Made by a program: the position numbers and the translations under genes. Shown here one piece after another: positions 36,232 to 44,451 of a DNA stretch of 64,000 nt; positions within the stretch are counted from its first letter, which is position 1; the number at the start of each line of letters is the position of its first letter. Under the pieces are notes generated by a model. That model had not been told where the DNA came from. It was given only the letters and a program-made list of their open reading frames with translations, and searched no databases. Source of the DNA: an uncultured Bacteroidales bacterium (GTDB taxonomy: Bacteria; Bacteroidota; Bacteroidia; Bacteroidales; FEN-979); assembly GCA_903875045.1 (NCBI GenBank), contig CAIQUS010000066.1, forward strand, positions 24,963-88,962, read 5' to 3'.

Positions 36232-37659
36232 CTATTTGGGCCAGAGCAAACGGATGAGCTGGGCAATTTCGGAATTCTGGATGTACGGTCCGCGAATGCT
36301 GTCATATTCATCGGCAAAATTACGATACAGGCTGCTCCCGGCCCCTTTGGCATAAAACGGGATCAGTGAATTGGTATGTTCCTTCGAGTTGAAATTCATA
36401 ACCGGCAGATTTAATTTTCCATTATCAGTCAAAGGGTAAAATGGCTTTTCACCCCATAGTAACCCTGTTTCATGATCACCTGTTACGATCAGCATGGTTT
36501 CATTCCAGTTGCTGTTTTTTTCAACCCAGGCAACAACCATATCCACCGCTTTATAAAACCCGTTTATCTCTTCAATTAATCGGCCTTTCTGGTTTGAATG
36601 TGCAGCCCAGTCGGTAGCCCCACCTTCAATCATCACAAAAAAGCCTTTGGGATTGTTGTCAAGTACATTCAATGCGCCACCGGCCATTTCAGCCAGCGAA
36701 GGAACAGTTGGTATTAGCGGGGTAAAATATGGCACGGAATTTTCCGTTTCACCGTTTTTTGCCGTCCTGGCCTGCTGGATGGTCTCGTAAACTTTCGGGC
36801 ATCCGAATACCCTCTTCGGGGTTTTACCCTTCTGCAATGCCCTGAAATCATTCAGATCGCGAACCACAGTCCAGGCATCAGGGACATGATCACCATCAAC
36901 ATCATTCACGGTCTTTGTGTAACCGCTCACATCAAACTTAACCTGTTTGCCACTTCCGGCAAGAAACTGAAGCCAGAAAACGCTGTCAACCACATATTTT
37001 GCCTTATTCCATTTCTCTTTAACGAGAAGGCCATCATTGTCATACATCGGGTCGCCACATCCCATAATTACATCGCAGCGACTGTCGAGCAACATTTCGG
37101 CTGCGATCTGTGCATAGTTTGATCGCAGCACATTATGGGCTGTAAAACCGCCCGGTGTGGCATGACAAAATTCAACGGTTGTAACTACACCTGCCGATTT
37201 TCCAAGGGATTTTGCCCATTCCACAAGATTTTCGATGGGTTTATGCTCGACCGACATCCCTATGGAATTGTTGTAGGTTTTTAACCCGGTGGCCATGGCT
37301 GTTGCTGCTGCCGCCGATTCGGTGAAATCCCGTTTCAACCAGGCTATATCCTTCCATGCCCTGACCGGATCATAGCCGGAAACATAATAATTTGACCCAG
37401 ACTTCCCCGGTTTATATTCTCCTGCCTTTGCCGGATTATGGGCCATGGCGAGGATCACCGGGAATTTTTCCTGAACTTGTGCAGCCATTCCAAGATAATA
37501 ATCGGCAGCAAGAATATGGTTATACCCTACCCCGTCGCCAATCATCAGGATGATGTTTTTAGGATTTGGAAGACTTTTCGCATACTGTGCTTTTACAGTG
37601 CAGCATGAGAAAAACAGCAACAAGGGAAAAATCAACAGAAGACGTGTGGTGTAAAGCAT
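36232..37659 (-). CDS. Alkaline phosphatase
   Basis: 475 residues from ATG at 37659 (MLYTTRLLLIFPLLLFFSCC), giving a signal peptide, perhaps a lipoprotein one. Metal and nucleophile motifs are ILMIGDGVGYN (first Asp), RDFTESAAAATAMATG with the active Ser in the ESA motif, MIEGGATDWAAHSN and VTGDHETGLL, and a C-terminal HTNSLIPFYAKG with the last His. It hydrolyses phosphomonoesters in the envelope. The upstream TAACTTTG box is about 30 bases before the start. It may be induced by phosphate shortage, but no Pho box was recognised. Confidence 0.94.
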   Translation of the reverse strand: MLYTTRLLLIFPLLLFFSCCTVKAQYAKSLPNPKNIILMIGDGVGYNHILAADYYLGMAAQVQEKFPVILAMAHNPAKAGEYKPGKSGSNYYVSGYDPVRAWKDIAWLKRDFTESAAAATAMATGLKTYNNSIGMSVEHKPIENLVEWAKSLGKSAGVVTTVEFCHATPGGFTAHNVLRSNYAQIAAEMLLDSRCDVIMGCGDPMYDNDGLLVKEKWNKAKYVVDSVFWLQFLAGSGKQVKFDVSGYTKTVNDVDGDHVPDAWTVVRDLNDFRALQKGKTPKRVFGCPKVYETIQQARTAKNGETENSVPYFTPLIPTVPSLAEMAGGALNVLDNNPKGFFVMIEGGATDWAAHSNQKGRLIEEINGFYKAVDMVVAWVEKNSNWNETMLIVTGDHETGLLWGEKPFYPLTDNGKLNLPVMNFNSKEHTNSLIPFYAKGAGSSLYRNFADEYDSIRGPYIQNSEIAQLIRLLWPK

Positions 37660-37689
37660 TGTAAATATTTTGAAGTATCCGACTGACAG

Positions 37690-37697
37690 CAAAGTTA
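37690..37697 (-). promoter_or_regulatory. Promoter -7 box TAACTTTG for alkaline phosphatase
   Basis: Minus-strand TAACTTTG, 30 bases before the chosen ATG. It lies upstream of and excludes the ORF-track start. Confidence 0.5.
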
Positions 37698-37833
37698 AAA
37701 GTAATTTCCGTTTCCTGCTAACTTAACCCACCATCCAACCCTCGGCATTCATCCCCCTTTTTTCATGTGTTCATCGAAAAATTGTTTCCCGGGAAGCCAA
37801 CCACGGTTAATTTTGGCCGAAATATTAAAAACC

Positions 37834-38103
37834 ATGGAAACGCTAACACACATCCTTGCATCCTTCGACATTTTTCAGGTAATCATCAGCGCTTTTCCCC
37901 GGATGTTCATCCCCATCGCACATGCCTTTCAGGGAATGTTCGTTATGCTGTCGGATATCGCCGGAAAACAGTTTGCCGCACATCCCGGAGTCATTTCAGG
38001 AACGGTCTTTTTTCTGTTTGTATATGTCACCTGGTCGGGACTTACGAAGTTAAGACAAGCCATGATCACTTCACGGACTGACCGGCCAGAACGTTCCAAT
38101 TGA
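37834..38103 (+). CDS. Small membrane protein of unknown function
   Basis: 89 residues from ATG at 37834 (METLTHILASFDIFQVIISA). A membrane helix is at about 50-72 (VISGTVFFLFVYVTWSGL), and a hydrophobic N-terminal region probably forms a second. The end is basic. No family is recognised. It may be a small gene of its own, since the next gene has its own promoter. Codon choice looks coding, but evidence is modest. Confidence 0.45.
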   Translation: METLTHILASFDIFQVIISAFPRMFIPIAHAFQGMFVMLSDIAGKQFAAHPGVISGTVFFLFVYVTWSGLTKLRQAMITSRTDRPERSN

Positions 38104-38124
38104 TCCCATCAACGATTTCTTTCG

Positions 38125-38132
38125 TACTTTTG
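38125..38132 (+). promoter_or_regulatory. Promoter -7 box TACTTTTG for the SMR transporter
   Basis: TACTTTTG 15 bases before the ATG at 38148. No guanidine riboswitch pattern is seen in this short leader. Confidence 0.5.
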
Positions 38133-38147
38133 CGCCTATAAATTTCG

Positions 38148-38474
38148 ATGATGGCATGGATCTTTCTGATCATAGCCGGCTGTTTTGAAATCGGCTGGCC
38201 ACTGGGGATGAAACTGTCGCAGACACAGGCCCAATATAAATTCGGATGGATCATCTTTTCGATTGTCAGTATGGCGCTCAGTGGTTATTTTCTTTGGATT
38301 GCCCAGAAAACGATCCCAATGGGAACAGCTTACGCCATCTGGACGGGCATCGGGGCTGTTGGGGCATTCATCGTCGGAATCGCCTTTTTCAAGGATCCTG
38401 CAAGCTTTTTCCGGATCGCATCTGCCACGCTGATCGTTATGGGAATTATCGGATTAAAACTCTCAGCAGCCTGA
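38148..38474 (+). CDS. Small multidrug resistance family transporter, SugE/Gdx-like
   Basis: 108 residues with four helices. The membrane-embedded Glu is at residue 14-15 in AGCFEIGWPLGMK, and the strongly conserved block GTAYAIWTGIGAVGAFIVGI then LIVMGIIGLKLS closely resembles SugE/Gdx, the guanidinium/H+ antiporter subgroup of SMR proteins. Start could be either of two adjacent ATGs (38148 or 38151). It is a single gene; no paired SMR subunit is present, so it should act as a homodimer. Confidence 0.88.
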   Translation: MMAWIFLIIAGCFEIGWPLGMKLSQTQAQYKFGWIIFSIVSMALSGYFLWIAQKTIPMGTAYAIWTGIGAVGAFIVGIAFFKDPASFFRIASATLIVMGIIGLKLSAA

Positions 38475-38547
38475 ATCCTTTATAAAATGGCGAAATCATG
38501 ATGGCATTTTCAAAAAGGTTCGTATCTTAGTAGAAAAATAGCCACCA

Positions 38548-38769
38548 ATGGAAACCTACACAAAAATCCTTGTTTTGAACAATGAGTTTGAGGCAGGTCT
38601 GCTCGAAGAAGTTCTCGCCGATCGTAACATTCCGCATGGAATCGTCACTTCAGATGATACCGCCCTTGGAGGGATCATGGAGATGGAATTTGGCTGGGGT
38701 TATGTGGAAGCGCCTGAAAGATGCCGTGAAGAAATCCAAAAGCTTTACGAAGAGATCATAAAACCGTGA
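38548..38769 (+). CDS. Short DUF2007-like protein
   Basis: 73 residues, METYTKILVLNNEFEAGLLEEVL at the start, then DRNIPHGIVTSDDTALGG and ending REEIQKLYEEIIKP. The pattern of a first strand, EAGLLEEVL helix and a short second half resembles DUF2007 proteins (ferredoxin-like fold, putative signal transducers). The assignment is tentative. The DedA gene starts ten bases after its stop, so the two form an operon. Confidence 0.65.
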   Translation: METYTKILVLNNEFEAGLLEEVLADRNIPHGIVTSDDTALGGIMEMEFGWGYVEAPERCREEIQKLYEEIIKP

Positions 38770-38779
38770 GCTTTTTGGG

Positions 38780-39406
38780 ATGGATACTTTAAAGGAATTT
38801 TTTACAGTCCTGTTAAATTCAGAAAAATTGATTCAATACGGGGGACTTGTCCTTCTGTTGATCGTAATTTATGCCGAAACCGGTTTAATTATAGGTTTTA
38901 TTTTTCCCGGTGATGCCTTATTGTTTACTGCCGGATTACTCTGTGGAAGCGTCCTGGCAGTAAATATCTGGCTGTTGGTCACCTCGGTTGCCTTGGCTGC
39001 CATTGCCGGAAATATTACCGGATATCTGACTGGAAAGATTTTCGGGCAGCGGTTGTTTCTGAAAAAGGATACTTTTTTCTTTAAGCAACGGCATTTTGAC
39101 AATTCCAAGACCTATTATGAAAAATATGGTGGATTTGCGCTGATTGCAGGCCGCTTTATGCCGGTTATCCGCACATTTGTACCCATTCTTGCAGGTACGA
39201 TCGGCATCAACTTCTGGAGGTTTAATTTATATAATGTTACAGGTGCCATCCTGTGGTCGGGAACGTTGATCCCCCTTGGATATTTTATCGGAAAAAAAAT
39301 CCCGGCATCCATCGATAACATTGAGTATTTTGTGCTGGGAATCACACTGATTACCATGACCATCCTGGTACGTGGCATCATCAAACACAGAAAGCATCTC
39401 AGGTAA
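38780..39406 (+). CDS. DedA-family membrane protein
   Basis: 208 residues with several helices. The DedA/VTT pattern is present: FIFPGDALLFTAGLL (FxPGD), TGYLTGKIFGQ and GRFMPVIRTFVPILAGT, the last with the essential Arg. Members move lipid carriers such as undecaprenyl phosphate across the membrane. It is the second gene of an operon with the short DUF2007-like gene. The stop overlaps the convergent aromatic amino acid hydroxylase stop by eight bases, so there is no terminator space between them. Confidence 0.92.
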   Translation: MDTLKEFFTVLLNSEKLIQYGGLVLLLIVIYAETGLIIGFIFPGDALLFTAGLLCGSVLAVNIWLLVTSVALAAIAGNITGYLTGKIFGQRLFLKKDTFFFKQRHFDNSKTYYEKYGGFALIAGRFMPVIRTFVPILAGTIGINFWRFNLYNVTGAILWSGTLIPLGYFIGKKIPASIDNIEYFVLGITLITMTILVRGIIKHRKHLR

Positions 39407-41129
39407 CCATCGCAAATCCATCGTCAATCAGCTTTGCCATCGACTCACTTTCCGATTTCTTTGAAACAAGAAATTGTACGAGTTCCGCGGTGAAATGATC
39501 TTCGATCTTCTTTTCCTTCAGCAATTCCAGCATTTCCAGTGCACAAAGCCAGTCGTCGGGATGATCGCGCTTCAATTCCTGCCAAAGGGAGGGTAAAAGG
39601 GCAAAAGAACAGTTTTGCTCCCGGATATCGCGAACCTGCTGATACAGGGCATGCAATTTTTTTGCCTTTTCATCATGGCTGATTTTGTGGGTCTTCTCTT
39701 CAGGGGCCGGATAGTTCAATCCAAATGCATCCGGATCAGCCGGCCCTGAATATACTGACACAATCCTGCTGCCTACAGCCATGTCGAAGGTGCCCCAGGC
39801 AGGTTCAAACAAGGTTTTTCCTTCGTAGGTTACAGTACATTCCATGAGACTTAACAGCACAAGCTGCCCGTCACAAATGGTTTTACTGACCACTTGCCCG
39901 GTCACAGTCACACCTGAAGTGAATTCAAGGTTTACCTTTTCACCTTCTGTCAGTCCAATCTGATCGAGTTCCTCCTCTGAGAATTCTTCGAGTGCAACCG
40001 ATAAATTCTTCACCTTTCCGACCGGGGATCCAAATCCATGGGCGTGATACGTTTTATCATGTCCGGGCAACTCTTTACCTGCATAGTTAAGATTGGTGGC
40101 ACCTGTGGTTTTCAGATAAACCGGTGCTCCATCCTTTTCAAAAACCTGTGTAAAGGTTCCCGAAACCTCAAGTCCGGAATTGTAGACAGCTGTTCCGGTA
40201 TTTCCGGAACGGATCGCCTGCAAAAGGCCGTACGATCCGCCCCGACGCAGTGCCAGCGTATCTGCAAATTCATCGAGCACGCGGTTTAATGATTCAAAAT
40301 CGGGGGTGATGAAAAGTTGGGGCTGAGGTTCCGTAATATCATAATTGAAATTGGCTGCATCAATGGTAAGCGGGATTTTTTTTACCGCCGGCTGCAAACA
40401 CAGATAACTTTCTGCAATAGATGAAAGCAGTCCGGCACCATAGATTTTCGGATCATCGTGATCGCCGATCAGCCCATATTCCACCGTCCACCAATGAAGG
40501 TTCCTGATACGGGCCAATTCAGATGGCTCGCCCATATTGCAGGATATCTCTGTTAACCTTTTTTCCGCCTCCTCGATGACATCCTGATTTGAATAAGGAT
40601 CCGCTTTGATGATCGAAAGATGCCTGATTGCTTCGTAAAGGGCATAATCCTGCGGCGATAAAAATGCTTTTGCGCCGATTTCACCAAACCTGCGTAAAAA
40701 ATCGGCATATACCGGATCGGCTATGATCGGGGCATGGCCGGCTGCCTCGTGAATGATGTCGGGAGCGGGGGTATAACCAATCTGGTCGATGGGCCGTATA
40801 TCGGCTGCGATCACCAGCACATTGTAGGCCTGAAAAGCCATGAAAGCAGAAGGAGGAACAAAGCCGTCGACCGCAACAGCTGCCCACCCGATCTCTTTCA
40901 GGATGCGGTTCATGCCATACATACTTGGGATGGTCTCAATGCTGATACCCGTTTTGCGCAATCCATCCAGGTAGGCTCCATGTGCCACCTTCCCAAGAAA
41001 ACGCACATTTTGCCGCATCACATAGCGCCACAGAGCATGATCCTGCGGGGTATATTCATTGTAGGGCTGATCGATCACCAGACTCATCAGATGCCTGGGC
41101 AGTTTATCAAGGATTTCGTTCATTTCCAT
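39399..41129 (-). CDS. Aromatic amino acid hydroxylase (phenylalanine 4-monooxygenase family)
   Basis: 576 residues from ATG at 41129 (MEMNEILDKLPRHLMSLV); the ORF-track ATG at 41156 lies in a palindromic repeat and is unlikely. The iron site is IIHEAAGHAPIIADP (HExxGH) with the third ligand Glu in WWTVEYGLIGD. It converts Phe to Tyr with O2 and tetrahydropterin, feeding the tyrosine pathway encoded upstream. It is twice the length of ordinary bacterial PheH: the catalytic part covers about residues 20-325, and the remaining 250 residues are a Bacteroidota-specific extension of unknown role. It is the last gene of the operon. Confidence 0.92.
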   Translation of the reverse strand: MEMNEILDKLPRHLMSLVIDQPYNEYTPQDHALWRYVMRQNVRFLGKVAHGAYLDGLRKTGISIETIPSMYGMNRILKEIGWAAVAVDGFVPPSAFMAFQAYNVLVIAADIRPIDQIGYTPAPDIIHEAAGHAPIIADPVYADFLRRFGEIGAKAFLSPQDYALYEAIRHLSIIKADPYSNQDVIEEAEKRLTEISCNMGEPSELARIRNLHWWTVEYGLIGDHDDPKIYGAGLLSSIAESYLCLQPAVKKIPLTIDAANFNYDITEPQPQLFITPDFESLNRVLDEFADTLALRRGGSYGLLQAIRSGNTGTAVYNSGLEVSGTFTQVFEKDGAPVYLKTTGATNLNYAGKELPGHDKTYHAHGFGSPVGKVKNLSVALEEFSEEELDQIGLTEGEKVNLEFTSGVTVTGQVVSKTICDGQLVLLSLMECTVTYEGKTLFEPAWGTFDMAVGSRIVSVYSGPADPDAFGLNYPAPEEKTHKISHDEKAKKLHALYQQVRDIREQNCSFALLPSLWQELKRDHPDDWLCALEMLELLKEKKIEDHFTAELVQFLVSKKSESESMAKLIDDGFAMVT

Positions 41130-41147
41130 TTTGTTGTTGTTTTGGTA

Positions 41148-41194
41148 GCCATTCATGGCGTCTTTACCCTTTGAGACGCCATGAATGGCGTCTC
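41148..41194. repeat. Palindromic element GCCATTCATGGCGTCT
   Basis: GCCATTCATGGCGTCT (41148-41163) and its exact reverse complement (41174-41189) are separated by ten bases; the right arm is itself almost palindromic (GAGACGCCAT-GA-ATGGCGTCTC). It fills the 48 bases between the hydroxylase and flavin reductase genes and could fold strongly in the operon transcript. Confidence 0.85.
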
Positions 41195-41204
41195 TGCCAC
41201 CGGA

Positions 41205-41837
41205 TTATTCCGGTTTGGCCAATTCGAAGAGGGCCTGGCCGGATGCACGCACATAGTACTCACCCCCCATTCGCCCTATCAGGTCGATTTTATCAGGGTC
41301 AATTCTGCCTTGCTCATCCATCACCACGGGATTGACATGGATCCGCAATATTTCACAGATCACAAGGTTTCCTGCTCCATTTCCAATACCTGTTTCAATA
41401 ACCTGAAGTACCTTGCATTCAAATTGAACCGGAGATTCTTTCACCCTGAAAGGCTTTACCAGGTCTGAAGGTTGCATCGTGAATCCAACCATGTCAAATT
41501 CATTGACCCCTTTGGGAAAATTGGCACTGGAATCGCTCATCATTTGCGCCATCTCATAGCTGACCGTATTGATAACCACCTCCGGAACTTCCTTCACATT
41601 GTCATACGTGTGCTTGGTCGTATTGTCCGTTCCCCGCCTGGATGGAGAAAAGATTAGGATTGGTGGATTCGCGCCGAATGCATTGAAAAAGCTGAAAGGG
41701 GAAAGATTTGGCCTTCCTTCCTTGTCGATGGTACTTGCAAAAGCAATCGGACGCGGAGCAATGGCTCCCAGCATCAGGTGATGAAATTTTGGGATCGGGG
41801 TATCGAGGGGGTCGAAGTGAAGATATGGGAGGGGCAT
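41205..41837 (-). CDS. Flavin reductase-like (FMN-binding split barrel) protein
   Basis: 210 residues. LGAIAPRPIAFASTIDKEGRPNLSPFSFFNAFGANPPIL is the typical split-barrel FMN-binding start of the flavin reductase-like family, followed by TKHTYDNVKEVPEVVINTVS. It could supply reduced flavin or act directly on a substrate. Lying inside the phenylalanine/tyrosine operon between the hydroxylase and fumarylacetoacetase genes, it probably has a helper role there, but no step in the pathway obviously needs it. Similar genes are common in this operon in Bacteroidota as far as I recall. Confidence 0.88.
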   Translation of the reverse strand: MPLPYLHFDPLDTPIPKFHHLMLGAIAPRPIAFASTIDKEGRPNLSPFSFFNAFGANPPILIFSPSRRGTDNTTKHTYDNVKEVPEVVINTVSYEMAQMMSDSSANFPKGVNEFDMVGFTMQPSDLVKPFRVKESPVQFECKVLQVIETGIGNGAGNLVICEILRIHVNPVVMDEQGRIDPDKIDLIGRMGGEYYVRASGQALFELAKPE

Positions 41838-41844
41838 GGGGGAT

Positions 41845-41895
41845 GTACGATTTACGATTTACGATTTACAGGTGACAGGTGACGGGTGACGGGTT
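41845..41895. repeat. 7-base tandem array that changes unit sequence in phase
   Basis: Units read GATTTAC x3, then AGGTGAC x2, then GGGTGAC and GGGTTTC, without a break in the 7-base step. It fills the whole spacer between flavin reductase and fumarylacetoacetase. Confidence 0.9.
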
Positions 41896-43176
41896 TCATG
41901 ATGTAGGGATTGCTGGGATTATTTTGGTGCTGACTTCACCGAATCCAATGCGGAGATCATTTTTTTTGCAATAACCCCGCATGATGATGGTATCGTTGTC
42001 GTTGATAAATTTCCGTTCAGTGCCATCCGGCATCTTTACCGGTTTGGTCCCTTTCCAGGCGATTTCAAGCATTGAGCCAAACGAATCAGGGGTTGGTCCG
42101 CTGATGGTTCCGGAACCATACATGTCACCCACATTGATGTTGCAACCATTCACTGTTTGGTGGGCCAGTTGTTGTGCAAGGTTCCAGTACATGTATTTAT
42201 AATTGGAATGGCAAACCAGATGCGGAAGTTGGTTTTCCGGCTGAATGAGGACATCGAGCTGAATATCGAAATTGTGGTTTCCTTCAAACTGCAGGTAAGG
42301 CAGTACTGCGGGCTCCTGTTTTGGTCCTGCCACACGGAAAGGCTCCAGGGCATCAAGTGTTACAATCCAGGGCGATATGACTGATCCGAAATTTTTGGCC
42401 AGGAAAGGGCCAAGCGGAACGTATTCCCATTTCTGGATATCCCGGGCCGACAAGTCGTTAAAAATCACCAGGCCGAAAATATGATCTTCGGCTTCACCAG
42501 TTGATACGGATTGTCCAAGGTTTGTATGTTTGCCGGTAATAAAGGCCATTTCAAGTTCGAAATCAACCTGTTTTGACGGGCCGAATTCAGGAAATTCAGC
42601 CTGGTCGGCCTTTGTTTGTCCTTTAGGCCGGTGAATATCTCTTCCCGAAACCACTATCGAAGAGCTCCGACCGTGATATCCAACCGGAATATGCTTCCAG
42701 TTTGGCAACAATGCATTGGCCGGATCCCGGAACATAATTCCCACATTGGTTGCATGTTCAATGCTTGAATAAAAGTCGGTATAATCACCAACATGCACCG
42801 GCATCAGCATCTGAACTCCTGCCAGGGGAAAGAGAATTTCATTCTGTTTATCCAGGCAATCGCGTAACTCCGGATTGTTTTCATCAAAAATCATGGTCAA
42901 ACGCTCCCTCATCTTCCGCCAGGCAGGTTTACCCAACGAAATAAACGGGTTCAGCGTTGTAGAATTGAACAATTCATGATCAAACCCCAATCCGTCCAGA
43001 AACCCGTGCATGGCAAAGGCATACAGGTCTACAACCATATCACCGATCCTTGTGGCTGCCCTCGCATTGCCGCCGGGTGTTTTAAAAATACCGAAAGGAA
43101 TATTCTGAATCGGGAAATCACTTCCCTCCTTCACCTCAATCCATGACTTTAAATCCGACCCCATCAATTTTACCAT
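41896..43176 (-). CDS. Fumarylacetoacetase
   Basis: 426 residues, typical for the family. FYSSIEHATNVGIMFRDP carries the catalytic His (in EHATN) and nearby metal ligands; YHGRSSSIVVSG, then FELEMAFITG (metal Glu residues) and FNDLSARDIQKWEYVPLGPFLAKNF follow. GDMYGSGTISGP is another family block. It splits fumarylacetoacetate into fumarate and acetoacetate, the last ring-carbon step of tyrosine breakdown. It lies between repeat-filled spacers in the operon with hpd and hmgA. Confidence 0.95.
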   Translation of the reverse strand: MVKLMGSDLKSWIEVKEGSDFPIQNIPFGIFKTPGGNARAATRIGDMVVDLYAFAMHGFLDGLGFDHELFNSTTLNPFISLGKPAWRKMRERLTMIFDENNPELRDCLDKQNEILFPLAGVQMLMPVHVGDYTDFYSSIEHATNVGIMFRDPANALLPNWKHIPVGYHGRSSSIVVSGRDIHRPKGQTKADQAEFPEFGPSKQVDFELEMAFITGKHTNLGQSVSTGEAEDHIFGLVIFNDLSARDIQKWEYVPLGPFLAKNFGSVISPWIVTLDALEPFRVAGPKQEPAVLPYLQFEGNHNFDIQLDVLIQPENQLPHLVCHSNYKYMYWNLAQQLAHQTVNGCNINVGDMYGSGTISGPTPDSFGSMLEIAWKGTKPVKMPDGTERKFINDNDTIIMRGYCKKNDLRIGFGEVSTKIIPAIPTS

Positions 43177-43191
43177 TAACTTATCAATTAT

Positions 43192-43233
43192 CCCAAATCG
43201 TAAATCGTAAATCGTAAATCGTAAATCGTAATT
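43192..43233. repeat. CGTAAAT tandem array
   Basis: One CCCAAAT, four CGTAAAT and one CGTAATT unit in a row, ending exactly at the hpd stop codon. It fills most of the spacer between fumarylacetoacetase and hpd. Confidence 0.9.
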
Positions 43234-44334
43234 TTAAAGAGTCCCCCTCCTCCCCTGCTCCAGCTCAATCGATTCAAACAATGCCTTAAAGTTACCTTTC
43301 CCAAAGGATTTGGCACCTTTGCGCTGGATAATCTCATAAAAAACGGTAGGACGGTCTTCAACCGGTTTGGTGAATATCTGCAACAGGTAGCCATCTTCAT
43401 CGCGGTCAACGAGAATGCCAAGCTCGCGCAACGGCCCAATGGTTTCATCAATGTTCCCAACCCGCTGGATCAACATATCATAATAGGTATCCGGCACCCT
43501 GAGAAATTCAACACCCCTGCTTTTCAGGGCTGAAACTGTTTCAAGAATGTTATTGGTGGCCATGGCGACATGCTGTACCCCGCCACCTTTATAAAAATCG
43601 ACATACTCTTCAATCTGCGATTTTTTCTTGCCATGGGCAGGCTCATTCAGCGGGAATTTGATGTACAGATTGCTGCTCGCCATCACCTTGCTCATCAGGG
43701 CAGTGAATTCTGTTGATATATCTGTATCATCAAATGAAATCAATTGGTTAAATCCCATTACATCATGGTAAAACTGAGCCCAGGTATCCATCTCACCCCA
43801 GTTAACGTTGCCGACCATGTGATCAACATAGCGTAAACCAACGTCCGACGGTTTATAGAGCGGGTCCCATTTTACGAAACCCGGCAGGAATATGCCGTTA
43901 TAGTTTTTTCTTTCGACAAAAACATGCACTGTTTCGCCGTAAGTATGAATGCCCGAAAACTCAACTTCACCATCTGCATCCTTTTCAGTTTTTGGCTGAA
44001 GCCAGGCTTTCGCGCCACGTTTCGTGGTTTCTTCAAATGATTTACGGGCATCATCAACCCACAAAGCGATAACTTTAACACCATCCCCGTGGAGTTTGCA
44101 ATGATCAGCGATCGGCGAATCAGGAACCAGCGCCGAAGTGAGCACAAAAGTGATCTTGTCCTGCCGGAGCACATAAGAGGTCCTGTCTTTCAACCCGGTT
44201 TCAAGCCCTGCATAAGCCAGCGGCTGAAACCCAAAAGCAGTTTGATAATAGTGAGCCGCCTGCTTGGCATTGCCCACATAAAACTCTACATAATCAGTTC
44301 CGTTGATTGGTAAAAAATCTTTTTGCGAAATCAT
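43234..44334 (-). CDS. hpd: 4-hydroxyphenylpyruvate dioxygenase
   Basis: 366 residues, family length 350-390. Two glyoxalase-like (VOC) modules: residues about 9-140 and 160-330. The iron ligands are the His in VDHMVGNV, the His in GGVQHVAMAT, and the Glu in VFYEIIQRKG near the C-terminus. It decarboxylates, hydroxylates and rearranges 4-hydroxyphenylpyruvate to homogentisate with O2. The product is used by the enzyme encoded by the next gene upstream (homogentisate dioxygenase). The tyrosine aminotransferase feeding it is not in this window. Confidence 0.96.
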   Translation of the reverse strand: MISQKDFLPINGTDYVEFYVGNAKQAAHYYQTAFGFQPLAYAGLETGLKDRTSYVLRQDKITFVLTSALVPDSPIADHCKLHGDGVKVIALWVDDARKSFEETTKRGAKAWLQPKTEKDADGEVEFSGIHTYGETVHVFVERKNYNGIFLPGFVKWDPLYKPSDVGLRYVDHMVGNVNWGEMDTWAQFYHDVMGFNQLISFDDTDISTEFTALMSKVMASSNLYIKFPLNEPAHGKKKSQIEEYVDFYKGGGVQHVAMATNNILETVSALKSRGVEFLRVPDTYYDMLIQRVGNIDETIGPLRELGILVDRDEDGYLLQIFTKPVEDRPTVFYEIIQRKGAKSFGKGNFKALFESIELEQGRRGTL

Positions 44335-44341
44335 GCTTTTT

Positions 44342-44445
44342 AATTTGAAAATTTGATGATTTGAAAATTTGAAAATATATTGAATCCTTTATTAACCGAA
44401 TTTTTCTGCATTGTTTTCATTGCTTACATTGTCTGCATTGCCTGG
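44342..44445. repeat. 8-base and 9-base tandem repeats between hpd and hmgA
   Basis: First part: units of the AAATTTGA/TGATTTGA type with an 8-base step (about 44342-44378). Second part: CATTGTTTT CATTGCTTA CATTGTCTG CATTGCCTG, four 9-base units (about 44407-44442). The two types differ from the 7-base family but occupy the same kind of place. Confidence 0.75.
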
Positions 44446-44451
44446 ATTCCC

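Noticed and set aside
38101-38147. Guanidine riboswitch upstream of the SugE/Gdx-like gene
   Set aside because: The leader is under 20 bases after the promoter box and shows no aptamer-like structure.
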